DNA of 45,662 nucleotides from Anaerolineales bacterium (GCA_027053355.1 JALUDX010000084.1:1-45662); one strand, 5' to 3'. Shown: positions 33,375-41,829, counted from the stretch's first letter. Numbers and translations: made by a program. The notes: generated by a model not told the origin, from the sequence alone.

Positions 33375-34499
33375 ATGAGCATAAAGTGGTTTTCGAGCAA
33401 ACACGCCACGTCGACGCGCCTCGTTGCCGTGGCGGCGGCCAGCGTGGTCGTGGGGATGGCCGTGGGGATAGTGCTTTTCCACTTATGGACAAAGCCTATG
33501 GCGCCGTCGTTGCCCACGTTGGTGCCCACGGCAACCCAAGGCCCTACGGCTACCTCCAGCAAGCCGACTACCGCGGCAACTACGCCTGCGGCTACTTCTG
33601 CCGCGTCGGCCCAACTTACGCCTACCCCCACACCTACCCCTTCGGCGCCGACCCCTACGCCCATGTGCGGCGGCCCTGCGAGCATGACTATCCTTGCCGT
33701 CGGCACCAACCGCGGTTTCTACGACCTGGCCGACGTCATCCGCGTGGTGCGTATTGACTTTGTCCACGGCGAAGTGTACGTGGTCCCGTTACCCCGCGAC
33801 CTCAAAGTAACCTTGCCCTCTCAGGCGACTACTTACCCCAGCCCGCAAAAAATCAATGAGGGCTACTTCTTGGGTACTCCCATTTGGGATTCTAAAGCCA
33901 ACAGCGCTGGCGGCGCGGCTTTGCTGGCCCAAACCTTGGCCTATAATTTCGGCATTTCAGTAGACCATTATGTCGTGGTCAGCGGTCAATCGTTCCAAGA
34001 TCTGGTCGACGCGGTTGGCGGGGTGCAGGTTTATTTGCCCGCACCAGTGAAGGATGAAAATCAGGCCCACGCGGACTTCCCCGCGGGCGCGCAAACCTTG
34101 GATGGCTACCACGCCTGGTTGTTGGCGCGAATCCGTAAAAACGTCGGCGATTTGGGGCGCATCCAGCGCCAGAGCATGATTCTCAAATCGTTGTTGCAGC
34201 GTTTGACCCACCCCAGCGTGTTGCCTCAATTGCCCCAATTGGTTAAACTGTACAAGCGCCTGGTGATGACCGACCTTTCGGCTCAGGATATTTCTTACTT
34301 GCTGTGTTTTGCGCAGCGCGTGCCCAACGTGGCAGACCATGTCCATTTCTACAAAGTGCCGCGCAATTTGCTCAACGAACAGGGCGAGATCATTTACATC
34401 GGCAAAGAAAAATCATCTGTGCCGCAAGATGTATTGCTTTGGGATGAGCGCTACAAACAGTGGCTGCACGACGCGTTAGAAGGACGAGTTCAACCCTGA
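33375..34499 (+). CDS. LytR-CpsA-Psr (LCP) family protein
   Basis: Probably transfers a glycopolymer from an undecaprenyl carrier to peptidoglycan, outside the cytoplasmic membrane. The 374-residue protein has one membrane helix (about 15-37), a Thr/Pro-rich linker (42-98), and an LCP domain (about 103-270). Visible LCP features are ADVIRVVRIDF with D120 and R123, the VPLPRDLKV motif (R141-D142), DHYVVVSGQSFQDLVDAVGG, and ARIRKNVGDLGRIQRQ. The ATG at 33375 has GAGG 5-6 bp upstream; the longer frame to 33276 enters the repeat. It overlaps the next gene by 1 bp. Confidence 0.9.
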   Translation: MSIKWFSSKHATSTRLVAVAAASVVVGMAVGIVLFHLWTKPMAPSLPTLVPTATQGPTATSSKPTTAATTPAATSAASAQLTPTPTPTPSAPTPTPMCGGPASMTILAVGTNRGFYDLADVIRVVRIDFVHGEVYVVPLPRDLKVTLPSQATTYPSPQKINEGYFLGTPIWDSKANSAGGAALLAQTLAYNFGISVDHYVVVSGQSFQDLVDAVGGVQVYLPAPVKDENQAHADFPAGAQTLDGYHAWLLARIRKNVGDLGRIQRQSMILKSLLQRLTHPSVLPQLPQLVKLYKRLVMTDLSAQDISYLLCFAQRVPNVADHVHFYKVPRNLLNEQGEIIYIGKEKSSVPQDVLLWDERYKQWLHDALEGRVQP

Positions 34500-34906
34500 T
34501 GCCAGAACCTTTGTCTTCGGAACCTTGGGTCACCCGTTACGGCCTGCGGCTCTTGTGGATTACCGGAGGCCTGATAGCCATTGCCGCGCTTTTTTCCATT
34601 GCCCAGCGGATGACGACGGTGCATCATCTTTCACAAGCGTTGGCTACGGCTACAGCAGAAAACGCCACAGTGGCGGCTACTCACGCGGCGTTGCAAACGC
34701 AAATTGTTCTGGCAACCCAGGGGGCCAATTTAGATGAGCATGTTCGTGACGCCACCGGTATGATTCGACCGGGCGACGAAGTGCTGGCGCCTGTGCCGGT
34801 AGGCACGCTGCCCTCGCGGGCGACACCGCCCTCGCCATCGCCTGAACTCCAGCCCCAGCAACCCTGGCGGGTGTGGTGGCGGTTGTTCTTTGGCCCCCTC
34901 CCCTGA
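34499..34906 (+). CDS. FtsB/DivIC-like septum formation initiator
   Basis: A bitopic protein of 135 residues with a short cytoplasmic N terminus, one membrane helix (about 15-37), a coiled-coil-like stretch (about 40-75) and a Pro-rich tail. This is the build of FtsB/DivIC, partner of FtsL and FtsQ. The segment GANLDEHVRDATGMIRPGDEV resembles the short domain after the coil in that family. The ATG overlaps the LCP stop (TGATG), implying coupled translation. The call depends on topology and a short match. Confidence 0.7.
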   Translation: MPEPLSSEPWVTRYGLRLLWITGGLIAIAALFSIAQRMTTVHHLSQALATATAENATVAATHAALQTQIVLATQGANLDEHVRDATGMIRPGDEVLAPVPVGTLPSRATPPSPSPELQPQQPWRVWWRLFFGPLP

Positions 34907-34917
34907 GCACGGCCGCC

Positions 34918-35538
34918 ATGCCCTCCAAACGGCTTGCTTCTGCCAGCCCGCGCCAGCAGATCATCGCGTATCTGGCCGCCCATGGCACGGCCACCGCGGC
35001 CGAATTGGCCACGACTTTGGGGGTGACCGCCGCGGCCGCGCGGCATCACTTGCGCCTTTTGCGCAGCGAGGGGTTGGTGGTTGTCGTACCGGGCACGGCC
35101 ACTACGGGCCGCGGCCGCCCAGCGCGGCGCTACCGCCTCAGCCCCGAAGCCTTAGCCCCTCACCTGCTGCCGCTGACCCGGGCTCTGCTGGATCTGCTGC
35201 GCGCGGCTCCCCCCCACCATGCCTTACCCCTCGAAGCCTTGAGCGAATACTTGTGCGCCGATTGCCCCCCCCCTGCCCATGGCAGCCTGCGCCTGCGTTT
35301 GCAGCGAGCCATGCCCTGCTTAGAGGCGTGCGGTTTTTCCCCCCGCTGGGAAGCCCACCATCACGGGCCGCGCGTGCTGTTCCGCCGCTGCCCTTATGCC
35401 GCGCTGGTCGAAGACTACCCCGAACTCTGTGAACTGGATACCGTGCTGCTGGAACATTTGCTCGCCGCGCCGGTGCGGAAAATCCCCGCCGCGCGGCCGT
35501 GCATGTTCGAGGTGCTGACCGACCGCACCCACCCTTGA
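34918..35538 (+). CDS. HTH transcriptional regulator with C-terminal cysteine cluster (SufR/COG2345-like)
   Basis: A 206-residue regulator. Residues 10-60 form a winged helix (ATAAELATTLGVTAAAARHHLR, with the wing near VVPGTATTGRGRPARRYRL). The C-terminal half has Cys158, Cys171 and Cys195 in a C-x12-C-x23-C pattern plus Cys113, Cys116, Cys134 and Cys138. SufR-type regulators of this family use such cysteines to hold an Fe-S cluster, so redox or iron sensing is likely but not proven. It starts 11 bp after the FtsB-like gene. Targets unknown. Confidence 0.8.
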   Translation: MPSKRLASASPRQQIIAYLAAHGTATAAELATTLGVTAAAARHHLRLLRSEGLVVVVPGTATTGRGRPARRYRLSPEALAPHLLPLTRALLDLLRAAPPHHALPLEALSEYLCADCPPPAHGSLRLRLQRAMPCLEACGFSPRWEAHHHGPRVLFRRCPYAALVEDYPELCELDTVLLEHLLAAPVRKIPAARPCMFEVLTDRTHP

Positions 35539-35690
35539 CCCCCCGGCGCGCTCACTGCTCAGCCTCTGCAGAAGGGAACCGTAGATTACGCAGACCAAAA
35601 CGCAGGGCAGGGCCGCCGTCCGTCCCTATGTAACGCCCTTAGCACCCAAAAAATCCGCGGGTATCCGTTGCCATCCGCGTCGTCCGCGGC
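35539..35690. repeat. Truncated family I-like repeat
   Basis: Words typical of family I are present (GTAGATTACGCAGA; AATCCGCGGGTATCCG; GCGGCCTATTCCCTT), but the right terminus is lost. The repeat runs into the 3' end of the hydrolase gene and supplies its stop codon. No flanking duplication was found. Confidence 0.55.
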
Positions 35691-36371
35691 CTATTCCCTT
35701 AGGTCGCCCGCCGCGTAAAATTGCTCCAAGGCCTTGCGGCAGCGCGCGCCCACTTTGTGGGCGGCCTGATCTTCGCAATAGGTGACTTGCGCGCCCGCGG
35801 CTTCTAACAACGCGCTGGCCTGCCGCGCGTAGCGTACAGGGACGATAGGGTCGGCCTGCCCGTGGGCGATGAACGCCCTCTTGCCGCGCAACGGCTGGCC
35901 TGCTACCTGCTGCGCTGTCCCCGTGGGGAGGAAGCCGGCCAGCAAAGCCACCGTAGCCACGCTTTGGGGGTATTGCAGAGCGTACACCCCCGCAGCCGAA
36001 GCGCCCTGACTGAAGCCCATCCAATGCTGCTGGTGCCAACCCGCGTGGGGAAAGCGCGCGGCCAGTGCCCGCAGCGCTCCTTGCAAGGCCAGCAGCGCAG
36101 GCCGGTAGGCCGACCAGGCAGGCAAGCGGTCCGTGGGGGTGCGGGGCAGCCAACTGTAGCCTCCGCGCGGGCTGGCGGCGGGGTAAAGTGCGCGTAACAA
36201 CACCACCCACGCCTGGGGCGGTACGACGGGCACGAACGAGCCCATGAAAAACTCGTCGCCCGTCCAGCCGTGAAGCAGCACCCAGACGCCCGCGGGGTGA
36301 TCTTCGGCGCCTACGCGCACCCGCGCCTGCAGCGCGTCGGCTCGGAGGGTGAGCCAGCGGTCAGGAGCCAT
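35691..36371 (-). CDS. Alpha/beta hydrolase (carboxylesterase/phospholipase type)
   Basis: A 226-residue serine hydrolase. The oxyanion segment LLHGWTGDE is followed by the nucleophile elbow GFSQGA (Ser121), Asp174 in HGQADPIVP, and His205 in AAHKVG, forming a full catalytic triad. Similar proteins act on carboxylesters or lysophospholipids. Its first bases overlap the patatin gene by 11 bp, so it is the third gene of the tetR operon. The last codons (Arg-Glu-stop) come from a repeat remnant, so the original C terminus may have been slightly different. Confidence 0.88.
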   Translation of the reverse strand: MAPDRWLTLRADALQARVRVGAEDHPAGVWVLLHGWTGDEFFMGSFVPVVPPQAWVVLLRALYPAASPRGGYSWLPRTPTDRLPAWSAYRPALLALQGALRALAARFPHAGWHQQHWMGFSQGASAAGVYALQYPQSVATVALLAGFLPTGTAQQVAGQPLRGKRAFIAHGQADPIVPVRYARQASALLEAAGAQVTYCEDQAAHKVGARCRKALEQFYAAGDLRE

Positions 36372-37272
36372 CGTCCACGATCACGTAGCGCAAATCGACC
36401 GGGGGCGTGCGCCGCAGCCAACGGGGCCAGCGGGTGGCCCGCTGCAGCGCGGGGAGGGCTTCGCGCATGGCGGCTTCTCCCGCGGCGACCACCCGTTCTG
36501 CATCGGGGGGCGTGCCCAAAACCTCGACGTCGTGCACCGCGGGCACCACCAGCACCTCAGGCCGATCCACTTCCAGCCGCAGCATGGTCGCATAGCCCAA
36601 CGCGATCTCCGAAGCGCGCACGAACGTGTTGAACGCCTGGGTGTAGCGCAGCCGCGAAATCGCCCGTTGCATCAGCGGTACCCGCAACGGCAGGGGGATG
36701 TCGGAGAAACAATGCACCGCCGGGGGCATCAGCCCCAAACTCGCGGCCACCACCGGCACTCCGGGCGCGAGTAACCGGGCCAGGCGCACGGGCACGTTGT
36801 CGGCCAGGCCGCCGTCGACCAGCAGCCAATCCCCCTTTTTCACCGGGGGAAACATGCCCGGGATGGCGCTGGAAGCCAGCACGGCTTCCACCACCGAGCC
36901 GGAGCGCAAGAAAATGGTGTGCGTGCTCAAAATGTCCAACGCCACCGCGCCAAAAGGGCGGGGCAAATCGGCAAACGTGCGCTGCCCCAAAGCCGCGCGT
37001 AGCGTAGTTTCTATACCTTGCAAACCCAAGATGGATGGCCGGTCGCCGCGGCGGCGGTCGAACAGGTGACGCGGGTCAACGGATTGCAAAAGGGAAAGAA
37101 TCTGCGATGGCGTATAACCCGCCGCGTACAGCGCGCCCACCAACGAACCTATGCTGGTGCCACTGACCGCGACGATGTCGTAACCTTCTTCCTCCAACAC
37201 ACTTAGCGCCCCCAGATGGGCGTAGCCCTTTGCTCCGCCGCCGCTGAGCGCCACTGCGACTGGCTTTTTCAT
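36361..37272 (-). CDS. Patatin-like phospholipase (RssA/YlbK type)
   Basis: A cytoplasmic lipid acyl hydrolase of 303 residues. It has the oxyanion loop GGGAKG (11-16), the nucleophile elbow GTSIG (Ser40) and the catalytic aspartate in DGG (Asp153), which together form the patatin Ser-Asp dyad. Length fits bacterial single-domain patatins. It overlaps tetR by 4 bp and the hydrolase gene by 11 bp. Pairing with an esterase and a TetR regulator suggests controlled lipid turnover; the substrate is unknown. Confidence 0.92.
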   Translation of the reverse strand: MKKPVAVALSGGGAKGYAHLGALSVLEEEGYDIVAVSGTSIGSLVGALYAAGYTPSQILSLLQSVDPRHLFDRRRGDRPSILGLQGIETTLRAALGQRTFADLPRPFGAVALDILSTHTIFLRSGSVVEAVLASSAIPGMFPPVKKGDWLLVDGGLADNVPVRLARLLAPGVPVVAASLGLMPPAVHCFSDIPLPLRVPLMQRAISRLRYTQAFNTFVRASEIALGYATMLRLEVDRPEVLVVPAVHDVEVLGTPPDAERVVAAGEAAMREALPALQRATRWPRWLRRTPPVDLRYVIVDDGS

Positions 37273-37901
37273 GGCGTTGCCTCCGGGCGGCGTGCCTCTA
37301 AGCCTTGCCAGAACACGCGCACCGTCCAGCGGGCTATTTCTTCCAGCATTTCGTCAGGCGGTTCGGCTTTCCCCAGCCCAAACAGCAGGCCGTGCAGCAT
37401 GCCCAACAACATGCTCCCCAACGAAGTGGCGTAAGGGGGGGCGGGCAGCAGGCCGTCGCCGATGGCTTGCTGCAACACCTGGTCGAAGGGGTGAAGCACC
37501 TGGCTGGCAACTTTGCGGAAGGGGCTATCCGGGTGGGTGGGTTCCGTGCTCAAAGCCAAGGCATCACGGCGCACGGCAAAGAAAGAAGCCCGGTGCTCCA
37601 GGGCCCAGCGGGCATAGACGGTGAGCATGGCCGTGAGTTGGGCGCGGGGGTTGGAAGCGGCTGCCTGCTGAGCCTTTTCTAAAGCCTGGGTCAGCCGCGC
37701 CACGTGGGCAAGCAACATTTCGCGAAACAGGGCTTCTTTGCTGGGGAAGTAGTAGTACAGCGCAGCGTTGGTGACCTGGCAGGCCTGGGCAATATCTCGG
37801 ATAGACACCGCCCGATAACCGCGCGCCAAAAAGAGCCGCTCCGCGATCTGCAAAATGCGCTCTTTGCCAACAGGTTGACGGGAAGGAGACTTCTTTTCCA
37901 A
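37269..37901 (-). CDS. TetR-family transcriptional regulator
   Basis: A 210-residue ligand-responsive repressor. The N-terminal HTH (about 14-60: RILQIAERLFLARGYRAVSIRDIAQACQVT in two parts, then NAALYYYFPSKEALF) is typical; the C-terminal helical domain is divergent and its ligand unknown. The start is TTG at 37901, with GGAAAGG about 7 bp upstream; no in-frame ATG is nearby. It heads the operon with patatin and hydrolase and probably represses it, perhaps also the divergent B12-mutase gene. Confidence 0.9.
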   Translation of the reverse strand: MEKKSPSRQPVGKERILQIAERLFLARGYRAVSIRDIAQACQVTNAALYYYFPSKEALFREMLLAHVARLTQALEKAQQAAASNPRAQLTAMLTVYARWALEHRASFFAVRRDALALSTEPTHPDSPFRKVASQVLHPFDQVLQQAIGDGLLPAPPYATSLGSMLLGMLHGLLFGLGKAEPPDEMLEEIARWTVRVFWQGLEARRPEATP

Positions 37902-37939
37902 TGGGGCACCTTTCCTGAGCAGGCGGTAGGTCTATTGTA

Positions 37940-37957
37940 CTACGAAAGCAACCGTAG
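37940..37957. promoter_or_regulatory. Candidate TetR operator
   Basis: CTACG (37940-37944) and CGTAG (37953-37957) form an 18-bp palindrome with an 8-bp centre. It lies between the divergent tetR and mutase genes, just upstream of the TATAAT at 37975 and beside a minus-strand TACAAT. Position and symmetry suit TetR binding; half-sites are short. Confidence 0.35.
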
Positions 37958-37974
37958 GTTGGCGCTGATTAGGG

Positions 37975-37980
37975 TATAAT
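37975..37980 (+). promoter_or_regulatory. -10 element for the B12-mutase gene
   Basis: A perfect TATAAT lies about 94 bp before the ATG at 38074. The expected -35 position (37952-37957) is poor and overlaps the palindrome, so transcription may depend on an activator or be TetR-controlled. Confidence 0.45.
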
Positions 37981-38073
37981 GAAAATACCCTCACCTCAGG
38001 AAACGGCAGGGTGAGCGGTAAAAGCACGTGGGAAGACTACATCAACCCATTCCTTGCATTGAGGAGCACATTC

Positions 38074-38502
38074 ATGGCCGAGCGCAGAATCCGAGTGTTG
38101 ATTGCCAAGCCGGGGTTGGATGGGCACGACCGCGGGGCCAAGGTGGTGGCGCGCGCGCTGCGCGACGCGGGGATGGAGGTCATCTACACCGGCCTCCGCC
38201 AAACGCCCGAGATGATTGCCGAGGCAGCCCTGCAAGAAGATGTGGACGTGGTCGGGCTTTCCATTCTCTCCGGCGCGCACATGGCTTTGGTGCCGCGGGT
38301 GCTGGAACTGTTGCGGGCGAACGGGCAAGAGCACGTTAAGGTTTTCGTGGGCGGCATTATCCCTGACGAAGACGCTCCTGCGTTGTTAGAGATGGGCGTG
38401 CACGCGGTATACGGCCCCGGTACCCTCACCGACGACATTGTGGCCGACATTCGCCGCGCGGTGCTGGGCGGAGAAAACGGCAACCCCACCGACCAATCAT
38501 AG
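38074..38502 (+). CDS. B12-binding subunit of an acyl-CoA mutase (methylmalonyl-CoA mutase small subunit type)
   Basis: A 142-residue stand-alone cobalamin-binding domain. It shows the base-off/His-on signature D16-x-H18-x-x-G21 in [12 protein letters not shown], then LSILSGAH and VGGIIPDED, ending in [10 protein letters not shown]. In two-subunit mutases this protein pairs with a large catalytic subunit, which is not in this window. The ATG at 38074 has GAGGAG 7 bp upstream; the GTG at 38011 would add 21 residues without a clear site. A MeaB-like GTPase follows 9 bp later, as expected for a mutase operon. Confidence 0.92.
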   Translation: MAERRIRVLIAKPGLDGHDRGAKVVARALRDAGMEVIYTGLRQTPEMIAEAALQEDVDVVGLSILSGAHMALVPRVLELLRANGQEHVKVFVGGIIPDEDAPALLEMGVHAVYGPGTLTDDIVADIRRAVLGGENGNPTDQS

Positions 38503-38511
38503 GGAGGCGTC

Positions 38512-39546
38512 GTGGAAACCCTGGCAGACCGCGTTTTGGCCGGGCAGCGCTACGCCTTGGCCCGCACCCTGACCTTGATCGAGAACGACGCGCCCGAAGG
38601 GCTGGCTACCTTAGCCTCGCTGTTTCCCCATACCGGGCGGGCGCACCTGATCGGCGTGACCGGCGCACCGGGCACGGGCAAGTCTTCGCTGGTCAATCGC
38701 CTGGCTCATTACTATCGTCACCCGCCCGAAGGCCAGCCGCGGCGGGTGGCCATCGTCGCGGTCGACCCTTCCAGCCCTTTTACCGGCGGTGCGATTTTAG
38801 GCGACCGCATTCGGATGCGTGATTTGAGCGGCGACCCGGGCGTGTTCATCCGCTCCATGGCCTCGCGCGGCGCGTTAGGCGGCCTGGCCCGCACCACTGC
38901 CAATGTGGTGCAGGCGCTGGACGCAGCCGGGTTCGACATCATCTTCATCGAGACCGTGGGCGCAGGCCAGGCCGAGGTGGACATCGCCCGCCTGGCGCAC
39001 ACCACCTTGGTGGTCGAAGCGCCCGGCCTGGGCGACGACGTGCAGGCCATCAAGGCCGGCATTTTAGAAATCGCCGACATTTTGGTCGTCAACAAGGCCG
39101 ACCGACCCGGTGCGGATGCCACCGTGCGCGCGCTCACCGAAATGCTCAAAATGGCGCATCCTACCCAAGAGACTATTATGCACCATGGCCGCCGCATGGT
39201 GATCAACGCGGGGCAGAAAACGCAGAAGAAAGAGGAACACCCGTCGTGGGTTCCCCCGGTGCTCAAAACCGTAGCCGTAGACAACCGCGGCATCCACGAA
39301 TTGGCGCAGGCCATCGCCCGGCACCGCGCCTACCTGGAAGAAACCGGTGAATGGCACGTGCGCGACCGGGTGCGCCTGCAAAGCGAACTGGAAAACATGT
39401 TAGGCGAAGCCCTGATGCAACACTGGCGAGCCCACACTGCAGCCGAACACTACCAAAGCGTGTTGGAAGAGGTCTTCTCCCGACGCCTTGCCCCCACCGA
39501 GGCCGTCGACCGCTTGCTGGCGCAGAGTCTTCCGCCTGCGGCTTGA
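38512..39546 (+). CDS. meaB: MeaB/ArgK-type G3E GTPase, mutase chaperone
   Basis: A GTPase of 344 residues that guards and reloads B12-dependent acyl-CoA mutases. It has the P-loop GAPGTGKSS (51-59), VDPSSPFTGGAILGDRIRM, the Walker B-like IFIETVGAGQAE and the guanine motif NKAD near 194. The start is GTG at 38512 with GGGAGG upstream. It is adjacent to the B12-binding subunit, and together they point to methylmalonyl-CoA/succinyl-CoA or a related isomerisation. Confidence 0.94.
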   Translation: METLADRVLAGQRYALARTLTLIENDAPEGLATLASLFPHTGRAHLIGVTGAPGTGKSSLVNRLAHYYRHPPEGQPRRVAIVAVDPSSPFTGGAILGDRIRMRDLSGDPGVFIRSMASRGALGGLARTTANVVQALDAAGFDIIFIETVGAGQAEVDIARLAHTTLVVEAPGLGDDVQAIKAGILEIADILVVNKADRPGADATVRALTEMLKMAHPTQETIMHHGRRMVINAGQKTQKKEEHPSWVPPVLKTVAVDNRGIHELAQAIARHRAYLEETGEWHVRDRVRLQSELENMLGEALMQHWRAHTAAEHYQSVLEEVFSRRLAPTEAVDRLLAQSLPPAA

Positions 39547-39587
39547 CCGTTTCCACCTGCATTATCAGGTTCTCACGAGGGTCTTTT

Positions 39588-40547
39588 ATGTACGGTTCAA
39601 TTAAACTCTTTACGGGCACTTCTTTCCCTGCTTTGGCTCAACACATTGCCGACTACTTAGGGCTGGCGTTAGAAGGCGTAGACATCATTGAGTTCCCCAA
39701 CGAAAACCTTTTCGTCAAACTGCATCGCAGCGTGCGGGGGCAAGACGTGTTCATCATCCAGACCACGGCCAGCCCGGTGCACCGCAATTTGATGGAATTG
39801 TTGATCATGATTCAGACCGCGCGACTGGATTCTGCGGGGCGGATTACCGCGGTGGTGCCGTATTTGTGTTACGCCCGCTCCGACAAAAAAGACCAGCCGC
39901 GCGTGCCCATCACGGCTCGCCTGATTACCGACATGATCGAAGTCGCTGGCGCCGACCGCTACATCACCTTCGACCTGCACGCGGGGCAAATTCAGGGCTT
40001 TTTCTCCATCCCCGGCGACGTGCTCACGGCTTTCCACCTGTTGGTGGAATACATGCAGCAGAAAAAGCCCGAACTGCACGACCCGGTGGTGGTGACCGCC
40101 GACCTGGGGTTTGCCAAGAAGGGACGTAATTACGCCGAAGCCCTGCACGTGCCCATGGCGTTCATCGAAAAGCGCCGACTGGGGAACCAGGCGCGCGCCG
40201 AAGCCCTGACGATTATCGGCGACGTGGCCGACCGGGACGTCATCATCGTGGACGACGAGGTAGACACCGGCGGCTCCATGGCGCAGGCCGTACAGATCGT
40301 GCGGCGTCACGGCGCGCGGCAGGTGTATCTGGTGTTCGTCCATCCGGTGCTTTCGTCCCCCGCGGCAGAGCGGCTGGCCGCGCTGGATGTGCAAGAAATC
40401 ATCACCACCGATACCATTCCCATCCCGCCGCAGAAGCGGGCGCTGCTGGGCGATCGGTTGCGGGTGGTGTCGATTGCGCCGTTGCTGGGGGAAGTGATTC
40501 GCCGGGCGCACGAGGGCATCAGCGTGGGCGCGCTGTTCAACGAATGA
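39588..40547 (+). CDS. prs: Ribose-phosphate pyrophosphokinase
   Basis: Makes phosphoribosyl pyrophosphate from ribose-5-phosphate and ATP for nucleotide synthesis. The 319-residue protein shows the N-terminal half with FPNENLFVKLHRSVRGQDVF, the flag/loop segment PYLCYARSDKKD, catalytic His131 in DLHAGQIQGFF, and the PRPP-binding motif VIIVDDEVDTGGS (about 218-230). The ATG at 39588 follows GAGGG; the longer frame to 39351 overlaps meaB. It lies 41 bp after meaB, so it may be co-transcribed. Confidence 0.95.
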   Translation: MYGSIKLFTGTSFPALAQHIADYLGLALEGVDIIEFPNENLFVKLHRSVRGQDVFIIQTTASPVHRNLMELLIMIQTARLDSAGRITAVVPYLCYARSDKKDQPRVPITARLITDMIEVAGADRYITFDLHAGQIQGFFSIPGDVLTAFHLLVEYMQQKKPELHDPVVVTADLGFAKKGRNYAEALHVPMAFIEKRRLGNQARAEALTIIGDVADRDVIIVDDEVDTGGSMAQAVQIVRRHGARQVYLVFVHPVLSSPAAERLAALDVQEIITTDTIPIPPQKRALLGDRLRVVSIAPLLGEVIRRAHEGISVGALFNE

Positions 40548-40579
40548 GGCCATGCCGCGGGATGTGAGAAGCGGGCAGG

Positions 40580-40761
40580 AGAAACCACAGATTACGCAGA
40601 AAAACATCCACAGATTTCACAGATTAGCACAGATTGAGCGAAAAACACTAAAAGCCCACTCTCGTCCTCGCTTCTTGGCGGTCTTGGCGTCATCTTGGCG
40701 ACCTTGGCGACCTAAAAATCCGTGCTATCCGCGGTCTATTTCCTTGTGGCTGAGTAGTTAC
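40580..40761. mobile_element. Family I copy d, left end missing
   Basis: This copy has the family words (ACCACAGATTACGCAG; ACATCCACAGATTTCACAG; GACCTAAAAATCCGTG) and the right terminus GGCTGAGTAGTTAC (40748-40761). The left terminal repeat is absent. It carries only one ATTACGCAG unit, against three in copy a and two in copies b and c. GAGAAATC follows the right end but has no clear partner. Confidence 0.7.
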
Positions 40762-40980
40762 GAGAAATCTCAATGTCGCAGACGGAAAAACACAGAAGAC
40801 ACAGAGAAGGCACAGAAAACGCAGAAGATGGGAGGGGTTGAGGCACTGAGGGATTGGGGTAAAAGGCGCTTGGTTACTCGGGTGCCTCTCCCGGCGCCTC
40901 GGCACCTACAAATTCGCGTTTACCCGCCATCATCCGCGTTCATTCGCGGTCGATTTTCTCAAGGCTGAAAAGTACACGCC
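40762..40980. repeat. Dispersed repeat block upstream of fpg
   Basis: No gene is supported. AAACACAGAAGACACAGAGA-type words lead to TCATCCGCGTTCATTCGCGG and then CAAGGCTGAAAAGTAC, similar to a diverged family I right end. The fpg start codon follows this repeat by about 8 bp with no clear Shine-Dalgarno site. Confidence 0.5.
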
Positions 40981-41829
40981 ATGCCCGAACTGCCAGAAGT
41001 AGAGACCATTGCCCGTGCTCTGCGCGCAGGTGGGCGCGGCCACCAGGGGGTGGTCGGCGCGCGTGTGGCGCGGGTGGAGGTGCTGTGGCCCAAGAGCATT
41101 GCCGAGCCCGACGCGGCGGCTTTTGCTCAGGGGTTGCGCGGCGCGGTGTTGGCCCACGTGGGGCGGCGGGGCAAGTTTTTGGTGTTGGCATGGCGCGCCG
41201 CGGGCTTTTTGCTGGTGCATTTGCGCATGAGCGGCGATCTGGTGGTGTTGGAGCCGGGCGAGCCGCTCCCCCGGCACACCCGCTGGGCGCTCTATTTCGA
41301 CGATGGGCGGGTTTTGGCTTTCGACAATCCGCGCAAGTTTGGCCGCGCCTGGTGGGTCGACGACCCGCAGCGGGTGCTCGGCCGGTTGGGGCCTGAGCCC
41401 CTCGACCCGGTCTTGACCCCCGATATCTTTTATCATCGGCTGCAAAAGCACCGTCGGGGCATCAAGCCCTTGCTCATGGAGCAGACGTTCTTGGCCGGTT
41501 TGGGCAACATTTATACCGATGAAGCCTTGCATCGAGCGCGCATCCACCCGCAGACCCCCGCGCACTGCCTGAACCCAAGCCAGGCCGAGCGCCTGCTCAC
41601 CGCCATCCGAGCCGTGCTACACGCCGGCATCGCGGCCAACGGCGCGAGCATCGATTGGATGTATCGCGGCGGCGCATTCCAGAACACTTTTCGGGTGTAT
41701 CATCGTCAGGGGGAACCTTGCCCGGTCTGCGGCACGCCCATCGCTCGGATACGCGTGGGCGGTCGCAGCACCCATTATTGCCCCCAGTGCCAGCCCTGGC
41801 TGCGTTGTGATGGGGAGATTGGGGATTAA
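40981..41829 (+). CDS. fpg: Formamidopyrimidine-DNA glycosylase
   Basis: Base-excision repair enzyme that removes 8-oxoguanine and cuts the abasic site. The 282-residue protein begins with the invariant MPELPEVETI (catalytic Pro2 and Glu3), has Lys65 in GKFL, MSGDL, FDNPRKFG and GNIYTDEALHRARIHP, and ends in a zinc finger (Cys247, Cys250, Cys267, Cys270). The invariant N terminus fixes the start. It is flanked on both sides by mobile repeats; its stop codon overlaps the target duplication of the next one. Confidence 0.96.
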   Translation: MPELPEVETIARALRAGGRGHQGVVGARVARVEVLWPKSIAEPDAAAFAQGLRGAVLAHVGRRGKFLVLAWRAAGFLLVHLRMSGDLVVLEPGEPLPRHTRWALYFDDGRVLAFDNPRKFGRAWWVDDPQRVLGRLGPEPLDPVLTPDIFYHRLQKHRRGIKPLLMEQTFLAGLGNIYTDEALHRARIHPQTPAHCLNPSQAERLLTAIRAVLHAGIAANGASIDWMYRGGAFQNTFRVYHRQGEPCPVCGTPIARIRVGGRSTHYCPQCQPWLRCDGEIGD

